Assembly (NCBI GenBank): GCA_963732655.1
Contig: CAVTAI010000009.1
Location: forward strand, 1-64,000
Source: CAVTWS01 sp963732655
GTDB lineage: Bacteria; Actinomycetota; Acidimicrobiia; Acidimicrobiales; SHLQ01
DNA: 64,000 nucleotides
Direction: 5' to 3'
Of this stretch, positions 26,597 to 34,568 are shown piece by piece. The position numbers were made by a program, and so were the translations under genes. The number at the start of each line of letters is the position of its first letter. Position 1 is the stretch's first letter. The notes beneath the pieces are model-generated. The model made no database searches and had not been told where the DNA came from. It saw only the letters and a program-made list of their open reading frames with translations.

Positions 26597-26799
26597 GGCG
26601 CCTCCCGCTCGGATCACGTACTACTACGCCAACTGCCCGCCCGCTGGTTCACGGGAGCATCCGGGCGGCGCACGACGTGGGGTCCTGTCGCTCGACTCCG
26701 GCATGTCTGCAGACCATGGCGACGAGTGGTGGCGCCGTCGAGCGAGTCAGCAGGCAACCACCCGCTCAGCCCGTTGCACAGCGTGCCGTTCTCCAGGTA

Positions 26800-26826
26800 C
26801 CTTTACAAACATGGCAAGTGTAAAGG
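26800..26826. promoter_or_regulatory. Inverted repeat over the -10 and start of the AbrB-type antitoxin
   Basis: CCTTTACA (26800-26807) and TGTAAAGG (26819-26826) are perfect 8-base arms 11 bp apart. The left arm overlaps a TACCTT -10 candidate (26798-26803) and the right arm lies just inside the gene. An autoregulatory operator is the natural reading. Confidence 0.55.
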
Positions 26827-27056
26827 ATCGACGTCGCGGGGCAACGCGAATCAGCACCAAGAATCAGATCACGATTCCCGCCGATGCCCTGAGGGCTGCC
26901 GGGCTGACCATCGGCGACCGTGTTGTTGCCCACGCCGATGGACCGGGACGGATTGTCTTCGAGCGCGAACATGATGTGCTGGCGCAGTACGCCGGCGTGA
27001 TGACGGGCGCCTACCTCCCGAACGAACTCGACGACCTGCGCGTGGAATGGCCCTGA
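26811..27056 (+). CDS. AbrB/SpoVT-type antitoxin
   Basis: 81 residues. The swapped-hairpin AbrB domain is clear: TRISTKNQITIPADALRAAGLTIGDRVVAHADGPGRIVFERE. The tail DVLAQYAGVMTGAYLPNELDDLRVEWP would bind the toxin. ATG 26811 has no Shine-Dalgarno and is seven bases from TACCTT, so the start is probably leaderless. The toxin gene begins inside its last codons. Confidence 0.85.
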   Translation: MASVKDRRRGATRISTKNQITIPADALRAAGLTIGDRVVAHADGPGRIVFEREHDVLAQYAGVMTGAYLPNELDDLRVEWP

Positions 27057-27460
27057 TTCATCTCGATGCCGGCGTGATGATCGGCTTTCTCGATGGCGAG
27101 GACGCCCATCACGATGCGGCACGGAACGTGCTCGGCGACGCGGTGCTCGCAGGCGATCGACTGGCCATGGCGGCGTCTGCGCTCGCCGAGTGTCTGGTCG
27201 GCCCGGCCCGACGCGGCGAATCAGCGATCAGCACCGTTCGCGGTCTGGTCGAGCGCCTGCCGATCGCGATCATCGACCTCGACACCGAAATCGCCACCAA
27301 CGCAGCGCGACTGCGCGCCCGACACCGCGCGTTGCGTCTTCCTGACGTGCTGGTCATCGCAGCGGCGATCGCCGACAACGCCGACCAGCTGGTCACCACC
27401 GACCACGGGTGGCCAACAGCCAAGGCACTCAAGGTCAAGCCGGCCCTGAGGCTTCTTTGA
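27047..27460 (+). CDS. PIN-domain toxin (VapC-like)
   Basis: 137 residues. PIN acidic residues: MALIHLDAGVMIGFLDGEDAHHDAA, MAASALAECLVGPARRG, LRLPDVLVIAAAIADNADQLVTTDHGWPTAKAL. The start overlaps the antitoxin by ten bases. Together they form a second type II toxin-antitoxin module 10 kb from the first, with an AbrB-type rather than RHH-type antitoxin. Confidence 0.88.
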   Translation: MALIHLDAGVMIGFLDGEDAHHDAARNVLGDAVLAGDRLAMAASALAECLVGPARRGESAISTVRGLVERLPIAIIDLDTEIATNAARLRARHRALRLPDVLVIAAAIADNADQLVTTDHGWPTAKALKVKPALRLL

Positions 27461-27716
27461 CCTCCGCTCGTCGCCCGTGCCCACCCGGCGCCGGGACGTC
27501 TCTCGGCCCGGGTCGCCGCGAAGCGCGAGTGGAGCTGCGGCTCGCCGGCCTGTACAGGAACACGAGGATCCGGTCGGACACGGTCAGGTGCTTCGAACAC
27601 ACCGGCTGACCGTCGATATCCTCGACAACCGGAACCTCGCGCGTCACCAGGTAGGTGATGATCGAGTGCGCCTCGTCAGGGCTCACCGTGTGCCGAATCG
27701 AGCGGCCCGCCGCCAA
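27435..27716 (-). CDS. Possible small hypothetical gene or gene remnant
   Basis: This fills most of the 27461-27830 gap. The frame AAGRSIRHTVSPDEAHSIITYLVTREVPVVEDIDGQPVCSKHLTVSDRILVFLYRP has high third-position GC like real genes here, but no family I recognise. Starts TTG 27716 or GTG 27686 are guesses. The stop overlaps the PIN toxin's 3' end. It may be the remainder of a gene disrupted when this accessory stretch formed. Nothing else supported is seen in the gap. Confidence 0.28.
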   Translation of the reverse strand: MAAGRSIRHTVSPDEAHSIITYLVTREVPVVEDIDGQPVCSKHLTVSDRILVFLYRPASRSSTRASRRPGPRDVPAPGGHGRRAEVKEASGPA

Positions 27717-27830
27717 GCCGTCGAAGCGGGACCGCCGTTGGCGGAACTGAGGCGGAGGAGCCGTAACGGAACGCAACGATTCCGCGCACCCACCGGGTAA
27801 TGACCTGGGTGGGGCTCCCTGATCACTCGG

Positions 27831-28158
27831 GTGACGGGCGCCACCCGTCGGGACAGCGTCGACGTCGATTGGCGACCACTGCTCATCGACACCAAGCAGG
27901 CAACGCGGCTGCTGGGCATCGGTCGGACCACGCTCCACGAGCTGATCCGCGCCGGCGCAATCTCGCCTCTGCACTTCGGTCGGTGTGTCAGGTTCCCGGT
28001 CACCGACCTCGAGGCGTTCGTCGCCAACTTGCTACGTGGTGGCCCCCGAACCTCGTTCGGCGCCGAAGCCGGCCTCGGCGAAGCCGCAGGGGCGACGCAC
28101 GACGCGCCGAGCGCAGTCGGGCGAGCGTGGACTCCAACTGTTCGATTCGATCCGCTGA
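27831..28158 (+). CDS. Excisionase/MerR-like helix-turn-helix protein (one frame break)
   Basis: About 108 residues. The HTH_17 signature LLIDTKQATRLLGIGRTTLHELIRAGAISPLHFGRCVRFPVTDLEAFVANLL matches excisionase-family DNA-binding domains. After it the frame breaks in a CCCCC run near 28045. The next frame reads APEPRSAPKPASAKPQGRRTTRRAQSGERGLQLFDSIR and stops at 28158, a natural-looking basic C-terminus. GTG 27831 is the first plausible start. These proteins often accompany integrases or toxin-like genes; here it lies 14 bases ahead of the Fic gene. No integrase is seen. Confidence 0.68.
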
Positions 28159-28171
28159 CTCACCGGGCGCG

Positions 28172-29095
28172 GTGCGGTCACTTCGAGTTGGTGACCTCGT
28201 CGACGGACTCGGACTCGACGAAGTGGCGAAGGACCTCGGCGGGCTCCCGTCGCCGAAGGAGTCCGAGACCATCTGGACCGACATCTGGCATCTCGAAGCG
28301 CACCACTCGACGGCGATCGAGGGAAACACGCTCGTTCTACGGGAAGTCGAGACGCTGCTCGAGCAAGGGCGTGCGGTCGGCTCCAAGCCATTGAAGGAGT
28401 ACATGGAGGTCCGGGGCTACGCGGATGCCGCCGATGGGTATACGGCCAAGCGCTTGAACCCGACGAGTGGAGCACCGGCGGGCTGATCAGCATCGATGAC
28501 GTGCGACGCATCCACACCATGACGATGACGCCGGTCTGGGGCGTCGCCCCCCACGAGCACGCGACGGACGCCGAGACACTCGGCAGTTACCGCCGACATG
28601 ACATCCATCCGATCGCCGAGGGAATGACGCCGCCGTCGTGGCCAGACGGAGGAGCTCACCCAGCTTCACAACTCATTCGAACGCGTTCACCCGTTCTTCG
28701 ACGGCAACGGCCGGGCGGGCCGCCTGGCGCTGAACCTGATCCTCGTCCGCCTCGGATATCCGCCCGTGATCATCTTCAAGCGGCAGCGCGAGGACTACCT
28801 CAGAGCGATGCGACGAGCGGACACCGGCGACTTCGGCCCGCTCGGAGAACTCATCGCCCGAGCGATGTTCGACAACCTGAACCGATTCATCGTCCCGAAC
28901 CTCGCCGGTCCCGCCCGGCTGGTGCCGTTGGCCGCCCTGGCGGACGAGCAGCACACCGTCGCAGCACTGCGCCAAGCCGCTCAGCGCGGCCGGCTCGACG
29001 CCTTTCAGGGCACCGACGGCATCTGGCGCAGCTCACGCAAGGCGGTCGACGCGTACGACGCCACCAAGATCAAGCGCGGCCCTGCCCCCGGCTGA
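28172..29095 (+). CDS. Fic-domain protein with N-terminal inhibitory motif (two frame breaks)
   Basis: About 308 residues after joining three frames. Frame one: LRVGDLVDGLGLDEVAKDLGGLPSPKESETIWTDIWHLEAHHSTAIEGNTLVLREVETLLEQG, with STAIEGN as the self-inhibitory (S/T)xxxE(G/N) motif. A lost T near 28435 leads to YGQALEPDEWSTGGLISIDDVRRIH and GSYRRHDIHPIAEGMTPPSWPD. A lost T near 28645 leads to EELTQLHNSFERVHPFFDGNGRAGRLALNLILVRLGYPPVIIFKRQREDYLRAM, the canonical Fic loop HPFFDGNGRAGR (28688-28723). Most Fic proteins AMPylate target proteins. Both breaks are repaired by a single T and no motif is lost. The 3' end overlaps mtnA by 26 bp. Confidence 0.85.
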
Positions 29096-30101
29096 GCACC
29101 GCCCAGGGCGTCAGGACGCGGGCTTCGGTGACGATCGCGGTGATCAGGTCGGCGGGGGTCACGTCGAATGCCGGGTTGATCACCGGGGTGCTAGCCGGAG
29201 CGACGGGGTGGCCGCCGAAGGCCACGACCTCCTCCGCCGCCCGTTCCTCCACCACGATCTCGGCGCCCGACGGCGTCGCCGGATCCAGGGTCGACTCGGG
29301 TGCGGCGACGACGAACGGCACCCCGGCCCGATGCGCCGCGCAGGCGTGCGAGAAGGTGCCGATCTTGTTGCAGACGTCGCCGTTGACGGCGATCCGGTCG
29401 GCGCCGACGATGACCAGGTCGACGAGCCCCCGCTCGATCAACGCCGGGCCCGCGCCGTCGACCGCCAGACGGTGGGGCACCCCGGCCCGGGCCAGCTCCC
29501 ACACGGTGAGACGTGCGCCTTGGAGTAGGGGTCGCGTCTCGCACGCGATGACCTCGGAGATCCGGCCCCGGCGGTGCAGCTCGATGAGCACACCCAAGGC
29601 GGTGCCCCACGTGCCGCAGGCCAGCGGCCCGGTGTTGCAGTGGGTCAGCGCCGTCACCGGACCCGGAACGAGGGACTCCACCAGGTCGGCGCCCCGGCGG
29701 ACGAGCGCCGCACCCGCCCGATCGTTCTCGACGAAGACCGCGTCCGCCTCAGCGGCGACGGCCTCGCAGCCGTCGACCAGCCGAGCGGCGACCCGGTCGA
29801 CGGCCCAGGCCAGGTTCACCGCCGTCGGACGAGCCTCCCGCAACGACCGCACGGCGGCGGTCAGCCGCTCGGCGGGCCACCGCTCCCGCTCCGCCCGCTC
29901 GGCCGCCAGCCTCACCCCGAACGCGCCCGCCAGTCCGATCGCCGGCGCGCCCCGAACGGCGAGGCGCTGGATCGCCTCGACGACCGCGTCCACGGCGTCG
30001 AGCCGCAGGACGACGAGCTCGCCAGGCAGCAAGGTCTGATCGATCAGCTCGAGGCCGCCATCGACCCAGCGAACGGACACCAGCGGGTCGGTGCCGCTCA
30101 T
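29070..30101 (-). CDS. mtnA: S-methyl-5-thioribose-1-phosphate isomerase
   Basis: 343 residues, usual length. Motifs: AIQRLAVRGAPAIGLAGAFGVRLAAE, ALTHCNTGPLACGTWGTALGV (catalytic Cys), VIACETRPLLQGARLTVWELARAGVP, LVIVGADRIAVNGDVCNKIGTFSHACAAHRAGVPFVVAAP (catalytic Asp), VINPAFDVTPADLITAIVTE. It converts 5-methylthioribose 1-phosphate to the ribulose form in methionine salvage. Its start overlaps the stop of the upstream nucleoside phosphorylase by four bases, so the product of one enzyme is the substrate of the next. A related ribose-1,5-bisphosphate isomerase activity cannot be excluded from sequence alone. Confidence 0.93.
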   Translation of the reverse strand: MSGTDPLVSVRWVDGGLELIDQTLLPGELVVLRLDAVDAVVEAIQRLAVRGAPAIGLAGAFGVRLAAERAERERWPAERLTAAVRSLREARPTAVNLAWAVDRVAARLVDGCEAVAAEADAVFVENDRAGAALVRRGADLVESLVPGPVTALTHCNTGPLACGTWGTALGVLIELHRRGRISEVIACETRPLLQGARLTVWELARAGVPHRLAVDGAGPALIERGLVDLVIVGADRIAVNGDVCNKIGTFSHACAAHRAGVPFVVAAPESTLDPATPSGAEIVVEERAAEEVVAFGGHPVAPASTPVINPAFDVTPADLITAIVTEARVLTPWAVLSRGQGRA

Positions 30102-30847
30102 AGGTCGGCGACGAGGGCGTCGAGAGCGACCCCGGCCATGGCGTCGACGGCATCGCGCACCACGGAACGGTGCGGGTCGTACCCCGACATGTCCGGGTCG
30201 GCCAGCGGCGCACCGTCGACGACGAAGACCGCCGCGGCCGCCACGCCGTGGAGCGACGCGGTGACGAACAGCGCCGAAGCTTCCATCTCGACGGCCATCG
30301 CACCCGCCCGGGCCCAGACATCGAGGTTCCCGCCCAGCACGTCATGCGGATAGAAGAGGTCGGACGTGAGCACGATGCCCTCGTGCACCGCATGGCCCGC
30401 CCTGGTGCCGGCATGCCGCAGCGCCAGCACGAGGTCGATGTCCGCCACGGCCGGGAAGATCGGGTCGACCAGGCGCACGGTCAGGCCTTCGTCGCGGATC
30501 GCGGCCGTCGCCACCACGAGCTCACCGTCGGCGATTCCGGTCCGAAGCGCGCCGCACGTCCCCGCCCGGATCAGGTGGGTGACGCCGGCCCGGGCCAGCT
30601 CCTCGAAGCACACCGCCGCGCCCGCGGCGCCGACACCGTGGGAGGCCACCCCCACCGGCTCGTCCCGCCACCGGCCGGCGAAGGTCACGTATTCCCGGTT
30701 CTGGCCGAGCTCGACCACCGAGTCGAGCCGCTCCGCAATCGAGCGCGCCCGAACCGGATCCCCCACCACGAGCATGCGGTCCGGCACCTCGGCCACCCGT
30801 GCCCGGAGCAGCGGCAGCTCGTCGTCAGGGTCGTATCGAAAGGGCAT
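30098..30847 (-). CDS. Nucleoside phosphorylase (PNP/UDP family), probable MTA phosphorylase
   Basis: 249 residues. Family marks: MLVVGDPVRARSIAERL (phosphate loop), VTFAGRWRDEPVGVASHGVGAAGAAVCFEELARAGVTHLIRAGTCGAL, GAMAVEMEASALFVTASLHGV (ribose-binding MEasA) and FVVDGAPLADPD. It belongs to the hexameric PNP_UDP_1 branch, not the trimeric MtnP branch. The ATGA overlap with mtnA argues that it supplies 5-methylthioribose 1-phosphate by phosphorolysis of methylthioadenosine (inferred). General purine nucleoside or uridine activity is an alternative. Confidence 0.87.
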   Translation of the reverse strand: MPFRYDPDDELPLLRARVAEVPDRMLVVGDPVRARSIAERLDSVVELGQNREYVTFAGRWRDEPVGVASHGVGAAGAAVCFEELARAGVTHLIRAGTCGALRTGIADGELVVATAAIRDEGLTVRLVDPIFPAVADIDLVLALRHAGTRAGHAVHEGIVLTSDLFYPHDVLGGNLDVWARAGAMAVEMEASALFVTASLHGVAAAAVFVVDGAPLADPDMSGYDPHRSVVRDAVDAMAGVALDALVADL

Positions 30848-30867
30848 CGGGGTCGTCCGGCGGGAGA

Positions 30868-31425
30868 TCAGGCGTCGGACGAGGCGTCGTCGCGGCTGCG
30901 GATCTCGTCACGGAGGCGGCCGACATCGCGCCGGCTCGTCCGGCGGGACCGAAGCAACCACCACAGGCCAGCCGCGGCGAGCACGGCCAAGAGGGCGCCG
31001 ACGAGCGAACCACCACGAAATCCGGGACCTTCGACATCGAGCGTGCGTTCCCCCGCGTGGGCGCCGCTGCCGTTGCCCATGACGATGCCGAGGGTCATGA
31101 GGTTGGGCGCGGCCAGCACCAGGGCGCCGAGGGCGATCAGTCCCCGTTTCTTCCATGCCCGATGGCGCCGGAACACCAGCCGCAACACCCCGAGCGGTAT
31201 CAAGGTGAACAAGAAGCCGACGAGCGCGCCGAGGACGCCGCCCCATGCCGTCCCGCCATCGACGGCATCGCCGATTCGGTGCGACCACCAGCGCGGCAAC
31301 GCGGCGGCGGCGAAGAGCCAGGCCAAGAATGTGGCCACCGCGCCACCGACCGCGATCATGCCTTTGGTCTTGACGTTCATCCCCTGGTTGGGGAGCGGAT
31401 CACTGGAAGCGCCTTCGTCGGCCAT
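30868..31425 (-). CDS. Small multi-pass membrane protein of unknown function
   Basis: 185 residues with four hydrophobic segments: MIAVGGAVATFLAWLFAAAALP, AWGGVLGALVGFLFTLIPLGVL, LIALGALVLAAPNLMTLGIVMG and LVGALLAVLAAAGLWWLL, and a basic cytoplasmic tail (RSRRTSRRDVGRLRDEIRSRDDASSDA). Twenty bases separate its stop from the phosphorylase start, so it may be the first gene of that operon. Start ATG 31425 is uncertain; an internal ATG after AACCAGGGG (MNVKTKGM) is possible. Family not recognised. Confidence 0.7.
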   Translation of the reverse strand: MADEGASSDPLPNQGMNVKTKGMIAVGGAVATFLAWLFAAAALPRWWSHRIGDAVDGGTAWGGVLGALVGFLFTLIPLGVLRLVFRRHRAWKKRGLIALGALVLAAPNLMTLGIVMGNGSGAHAGERTLDVEGPGFRGGSLVGALLAVLAAAGLWWLLRSRRTSRRDVGRLRDEIRSRDDASSDA

Positions 31426-31579
31426 GCGGCATGTTTGCCCGGCGAGGGACCGCGCGCCACTTCCCCGTCGAGAATCATCATCCCGATGGACGCAACACTT
31501 GCTCCCGCCTGGGCCAAAAGTCCTAGAGTGCGCCTACCGATCCCAGCCGGGGTCCCACCACGCCACACGGAGCACACGT

Positions 31580-32335
31580 ATGGAGCTGTTCAGCGATTTC
31601 TTCGAGTTCGGTCAGGGTCTGCACTTCCTGAGCCGTTACGTCCACATCCTCTTCGGCATCACCTGGATCGGGCTCCTGTACTTCTTCAACTTCGTCCAGG
31701 TGCCGGCCTTCGCCGAGATGGAAGCCGCATCGCGATCCGAGGCCCTGCGCAAGATCACATCCCGCGCCTTGTGGTGGTTCCGCTGGGCCGCCATGGCCAC
31801 CCTGCTGAGTGGCATCTTGATGTTCATCATCGGCGCCGACGAGTACACCCCGGATACCTCGCCCGGCCTCAGCATCACCCTGGGCGCGCTTCTCGGTATC
31901 ACGATGGCCGCCAACGTGTGGATGATCATCTGGCCGAACCAGCGCATCAACATCGCGTCGGCCGAAGCCGTGGCGGCCGGCCGTGAAGCCAACCCGGCGG
32001 CGGCCGGCGCGGCGAAGGCGGCGGGGCGGGCCAGTCGCGCCAACGCCTTTTTCTCGATCCCGATGCTCCTGTTCATGGTGTTCACCAGCCACTTCTCGGG
32101 CCGCTTCGGCGAGTCGGACGGCGAGCTCGGTGGTGGCCGCTGGGTCGTGTGGATCATCTTCTTGGCCATCTGGATCTTCGCCGAGCTGAGCGCCCTCGGA
32201 AAGCTGCCCGGCGGTCTCGACAGCCCCTTCTGCAAGATGGTGCTCGACGACCACCGCAAGACCATCTACGCCGGCATCATCTTCGCCGCCGTGATGTACT
32301 TCATCGGCTGGGAGCTCATCCTCGGCGCTCCCTGA
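31580..32335 (+). CDS. PuuD-like membrane protein (DUF989) lacking cytochrome c domain
   Basis: 251 residues. It resembles the membrane part of urate hydroxylase PuuD: FFEFGQGLHFLSRYVHILFGITWIGLLYFFNFVQVPAF, WWFRWAAMATLLSGILMFIIG, ITLGALLGITMAANVWMIIWPNQR, SIPMLLFMVFTSHFSGRF, VVWIIFLAIWIFAELSALG and TIYAGIIFAAVMYFIGWELILG. Conserved His (VHILFG) and Trp residues suggest a redox or heme role. The C-terminal cytochrome c of true PuuD is missing and no purine-degradation genes are near, so urate oxidation is not implied. A strong terminator follows. Confidence 0.82.
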   Translation: MELFSDFFEFGQGLHFLSRYVHILFGITWIGLLYFFNFVQVPAFAEMEAASRSEALRKITSRALWWFRWAAMATLLSGILMFIIGADEYTPDTSPGLSITLGALLGITMAANVWMIIWPNQRINIASAEAVAAGREANPAAAGAAKAAGRASRANAFFSIPMLLFMVFTSHFSGRFGESDGELGGGRWVVWIIFLAIWIFAELSALGKLPGGLDSPFCKMVLDDHRKTIYAGIIFAAVMYFIGWELILGAP

Positions 32336-32356
32336 CCCAGCCGACTGCACGAATGT

Positions 32357-32397
32357 AAGGAGCCCGCCCTTTCCGGGGCGGGCTCCTTCATTTCTTG
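32357..32397 (+). terminator. Rho-independent-like terminator
   Basis: A perfect 13-bp stem, AAGGAGCCCGCCC (32357-32369) with GGGCGGGCTCCTT (32376-32388), has a six-base loop and is followed by CATTTCTTGG. It lies 21 bases after the PuuD-like gene. Confidence 0.8.
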
Positions 32398-32427
32398 GTC
32401 GTGGCGCCGGTGAGCGTCGGTGGAGCT

Positions 32428-32805
32428 TCAGCTCACCGAGAGCGTGCCCTCCATGCCCCCGTCGCGGTGGCCGGGGATGTCGCAGAAGAAGACATACTCA
32501 CCCGCGGCAAGTTCGACGGTGCCACGGTCGTCGTCGAGGAGTCGGAAGTCGTCGACACCCTCGATCACGAGCGAGTGAGGGAGTCCACCCTCGTTCGTCA
32601 TGTCGATCGTGACGGACCCGGCGGGGGCGGCCAGCGTTACTGGATCGAACCTCAACCGGTCGAGTGCGGCGATCTCGAGCACCGTGCCCTCGTCGACGGG
32701 GACACTGCCGTCGGCGCCCGCATCATCGTCGTCGTCGCCACCGCAGGCTCCGAGCATGAGACCGCCGGCCAGCACAGCCGCCGCAGTCCAGGTCAGGGAA
32801 CGCAT
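32428..32805 (-). CDS. Cupredoxin-like lipoprotein
   Basis: 125 residues. Lipoprotein signal: MRSLTWTAAAVLAGGLMLGACGG (lipobox LGAC), then an acidic linker DDDDDAGADG. The cupredoxin fold has the copper ligands His in GGLPHSLVI and Cys/His in YVFFCDIPGHRDGGMEG, with Met in the MEG end. Likely an extracytoplasmic electron carrier anchored to the membrane. ATG 32805 follows GAGGAGGACAG, a strong ribosome site; longer upstream reading is rejected. Confidence 0.9.
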   Translation of the reverse strand: MRSLTWTAAAVLAGGLMLGACGGDDDDDAGADGSVPVDEGTVLEIAALDRLRFDPVTLAAPAGSVTIDMTNEGGLPHSLVIEGVDDFRLLDDDRGTVELAAGEYVFFCDIPGHRDGGMEGTLSVS

Positions 32806-32914
32806 TCTGTCCTCCTCCTCGAACGCCCGGCACCAAGCCTGCGCTCGCCGAAATGCTAGCGACGCCGACCCCGCCCCCGATGAGCGCCCCCGGTCACACG
32901 GGGCTCGCACCTAC

Positions 32915-32966
32915 CGAACTGGGAGACCAAGCCGTCGCCCACGCGACGGTCGCGTCTCCCAGTTCG
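32915..32966. terminator. Nested hairpin between aldehyde dehydrogenase and cupredoxin genes
   Basis: An outer perfect 13-bp stem, CGAACTGGGAGAC (32915-32927) with GTCTCCCAGTTCG (32954-32966), encloses an inner 7-bp stem, CCGTCGC (32932-32938) with GCGACGG (32943-32949). It lies 25 bp downstream of the aldehyde dehydrogenase stop. There is no T tract. Terminator or RNA-stability element. Confidence 0.5.
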
Positions 32967-32990
32967 AAACGGTGGGAGGGTCGCGGCCCC

Positions 32991-34418
32991 TCAGGGGGCG
33001 ATGTTGCTCATCACGTGTTTGATGCGGGTGTAGTCCTCGAAGCCGTACATGGACAGGTCCTTGCCGTAGCCCGAATGTTTGAAGCCGCCGTGGGGCATCT
33101 CGGCCACCAGAGGGATGTGGGTGTTGATCCAGACGCAGCCGAAGTCGAGATTCTTGGCCATGCGCATGGCGCGCCCGTGATCCTTCGTCCACACCGACGA
33201 CGACAGGCCGTACTCCACACCGTTCGCCCACCGCAGCGCCTCGGCTTCATCGCTGAAGCGCTGGACCGTGATGACCGGGCCGAAGATCTCGGTCTGGATC
33301 ATGTCGTCGTCCTGGCGCAGCTCGCTGACGACGGTCGGTTCGAAGAAGTAGCCCCGATCACCGACGCGGTTCCCTCCCGTCAGGATCTGTGCGTGCGACG
33401 GCGGCGCGTCGAAGAACCCCTGCACCCGGGCCAGCTGGTTGGCGTTGTTGAGCGGACCGTAGAGGGCGTCCTCGTTTTCCGGGCCACCGGTCACCGTGCC
33501 GCGAGCCTGTTCGGCGAGGGCGGCCACGAAGTCGTCGTGGACGCCCGCCCCGGCGAGCACCCGGGTGGCCGCGGTGCAGTCCTGCCCGGCATTGAAGTAG
33601 CCGGCGATGGCGATGGCCTCGGCGGCCGCCTCGATGTCGGCATCGTCGAACACGATCACCGGTGCTTTGCCGCCCAGCTCGAGGTGCACCTTCTTGAGGC
33701 TCGCCGCGGCGGCGGCCGCCACCTCCATTCCGGCCCGTACCGAGCCCGTCACCGACACCATGTGCGGGACCCGATGGGTGACCATGCCCCGGCCGGTATC
33801 GCGATCCCCGCAGACCACGTTGAGCACGCCGGGGGGCAGGAACTCGGCGGCGATCTCAGCCAGCAGCAGCGCCGAGGCCGGCGTGGTGTCCGACGGCTTG
33901 AGCACCACCGTGTTGCCGGCGGCGATCGCGGGAGCGAACTTCCACACCGCCATCATCATCGGGTAGTTCCACGGGGCGACCTGGGCACACACCCCGATGG
34001 GCTCCCGACGGATCATCGACGTGTGGTCCGCCATGTACTCCCCGGCCGATCGACCTTCGAGCATGCGAGCGGCACTGGCGAAGAACCGGATCTGGTCGAC
34101 CATCGGCGGCACTTCTTCCGACGTCGTCAAACCGATGGGCTTGCCGGTGTTCTCGACCTCGGTAGCGATGATCTCCGCGGCGCGCGCCTCGATCGCATCA
34201 GCGATGCGGAACATGGCCAGGCTGCGCTCGGACGGCGTGGAGTTGCGCCAGCCCTCGAACGCCGTGGACGCGGCAGCGAACGCCGCGTCGAGGTCGGCGG
34301 GGCCGGAGATCGGCGCGTCAGCGTACGGCTCCCCCGTGGAGGGGTTGATCACCTGGCTGGTGTTGCCCTCGAGTTGATCGACGTACTCGCCGTTGACGAA
34401 GTTGCGCAGGCTTGCCAT
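32991..34418 (-). CDS. Aldehyde dehydrogenase, gamma-aminobutyraldehyde dehydrogenase-like
   Basis: 475 residues. NAD-dependent ALDH motifs: VAPWNYPMMMAVWKFAPAIAAGNTVVLKPSDTTPASALLLAEI, VSVTGSVRAGMEVAAAAAASLKKVHLELGGKAPVIVFDDADI (catalytic Glu), GYFNAGQDCTAATRVL (catalytic Cys) and EIFGPVITVQRFSDEAEALRWANGVEYGLSSSVWTKD. The GQDC active site and C-terminal YGFEDYTRIKHVMSNI resemble PatD/Prr-type aminobutyraldehyde dehydrogenases of putrescine breakdown. Substrate is inferred from family resemblance only. ATG 34418 has GAGGAGACCCC upstream. Confidence 0.9.
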   Translation of the reverse strand: MASLRNFVNGEYVDQLEGNTSQVINPSTGEPYADAPISGPADLDAAFAAASTAFEGWRNSTPSERSLAMFRIADAIEARAAEIIATEVENTGKPIGLTTSEEVPPMVDQIRFFASAARMLEGRSAGEYMADHTSMIRREPIGVCAQVAPWNYPMMMAVWKFAPAIAAGNTVVLKPSDTTPASALLLAEIAAEFLPPGVLNVVCGDRDTGRGMVTHRVPHMVSVTGSVRAGMEVAAAAAASLKKVHLELGGKAPVIVFDDADIEAAAEAIAIAGYFNAGQDCTAATRVLAGAGVHDDFVAALAEQARGTVTGGPENEDALYGPLNNANQLARVQGFFDAPPSHAQILTGGNRVGDRGYFFEPTVVSELRQDDDMIQTEIFGPVITVQRFSDEAEALRWANGVEYGLSSSVWTKDHGRAMRMAKNLDFGCVWINTHIPLVAEMPHGGFKHSGYGKDLSMYGFEDYTRIKHVMSNIAP

Positions 34419-34568
34419 GGGGTCTCCTCAGTGCGCCGGTTTGGAACTCGGCGACGACGTTACCCGCGACCGGACCTGGCGGTCTGAGAACGACCGCCAC
34501 GGCCACCATCTGCTCTTCGGGCGCCGACCGACCGGGCAGGGCCGGTGGCACCGTGATGAGATGGGGCG

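Noticed and set aside
28501..30039. A long rightward open frame across the Fic and mtnA region
   Set aside because: It only partly matches the Fic frame (28501-28640), then continues as shadow opposite mtnA. The conserved Fic loop is in another frame.
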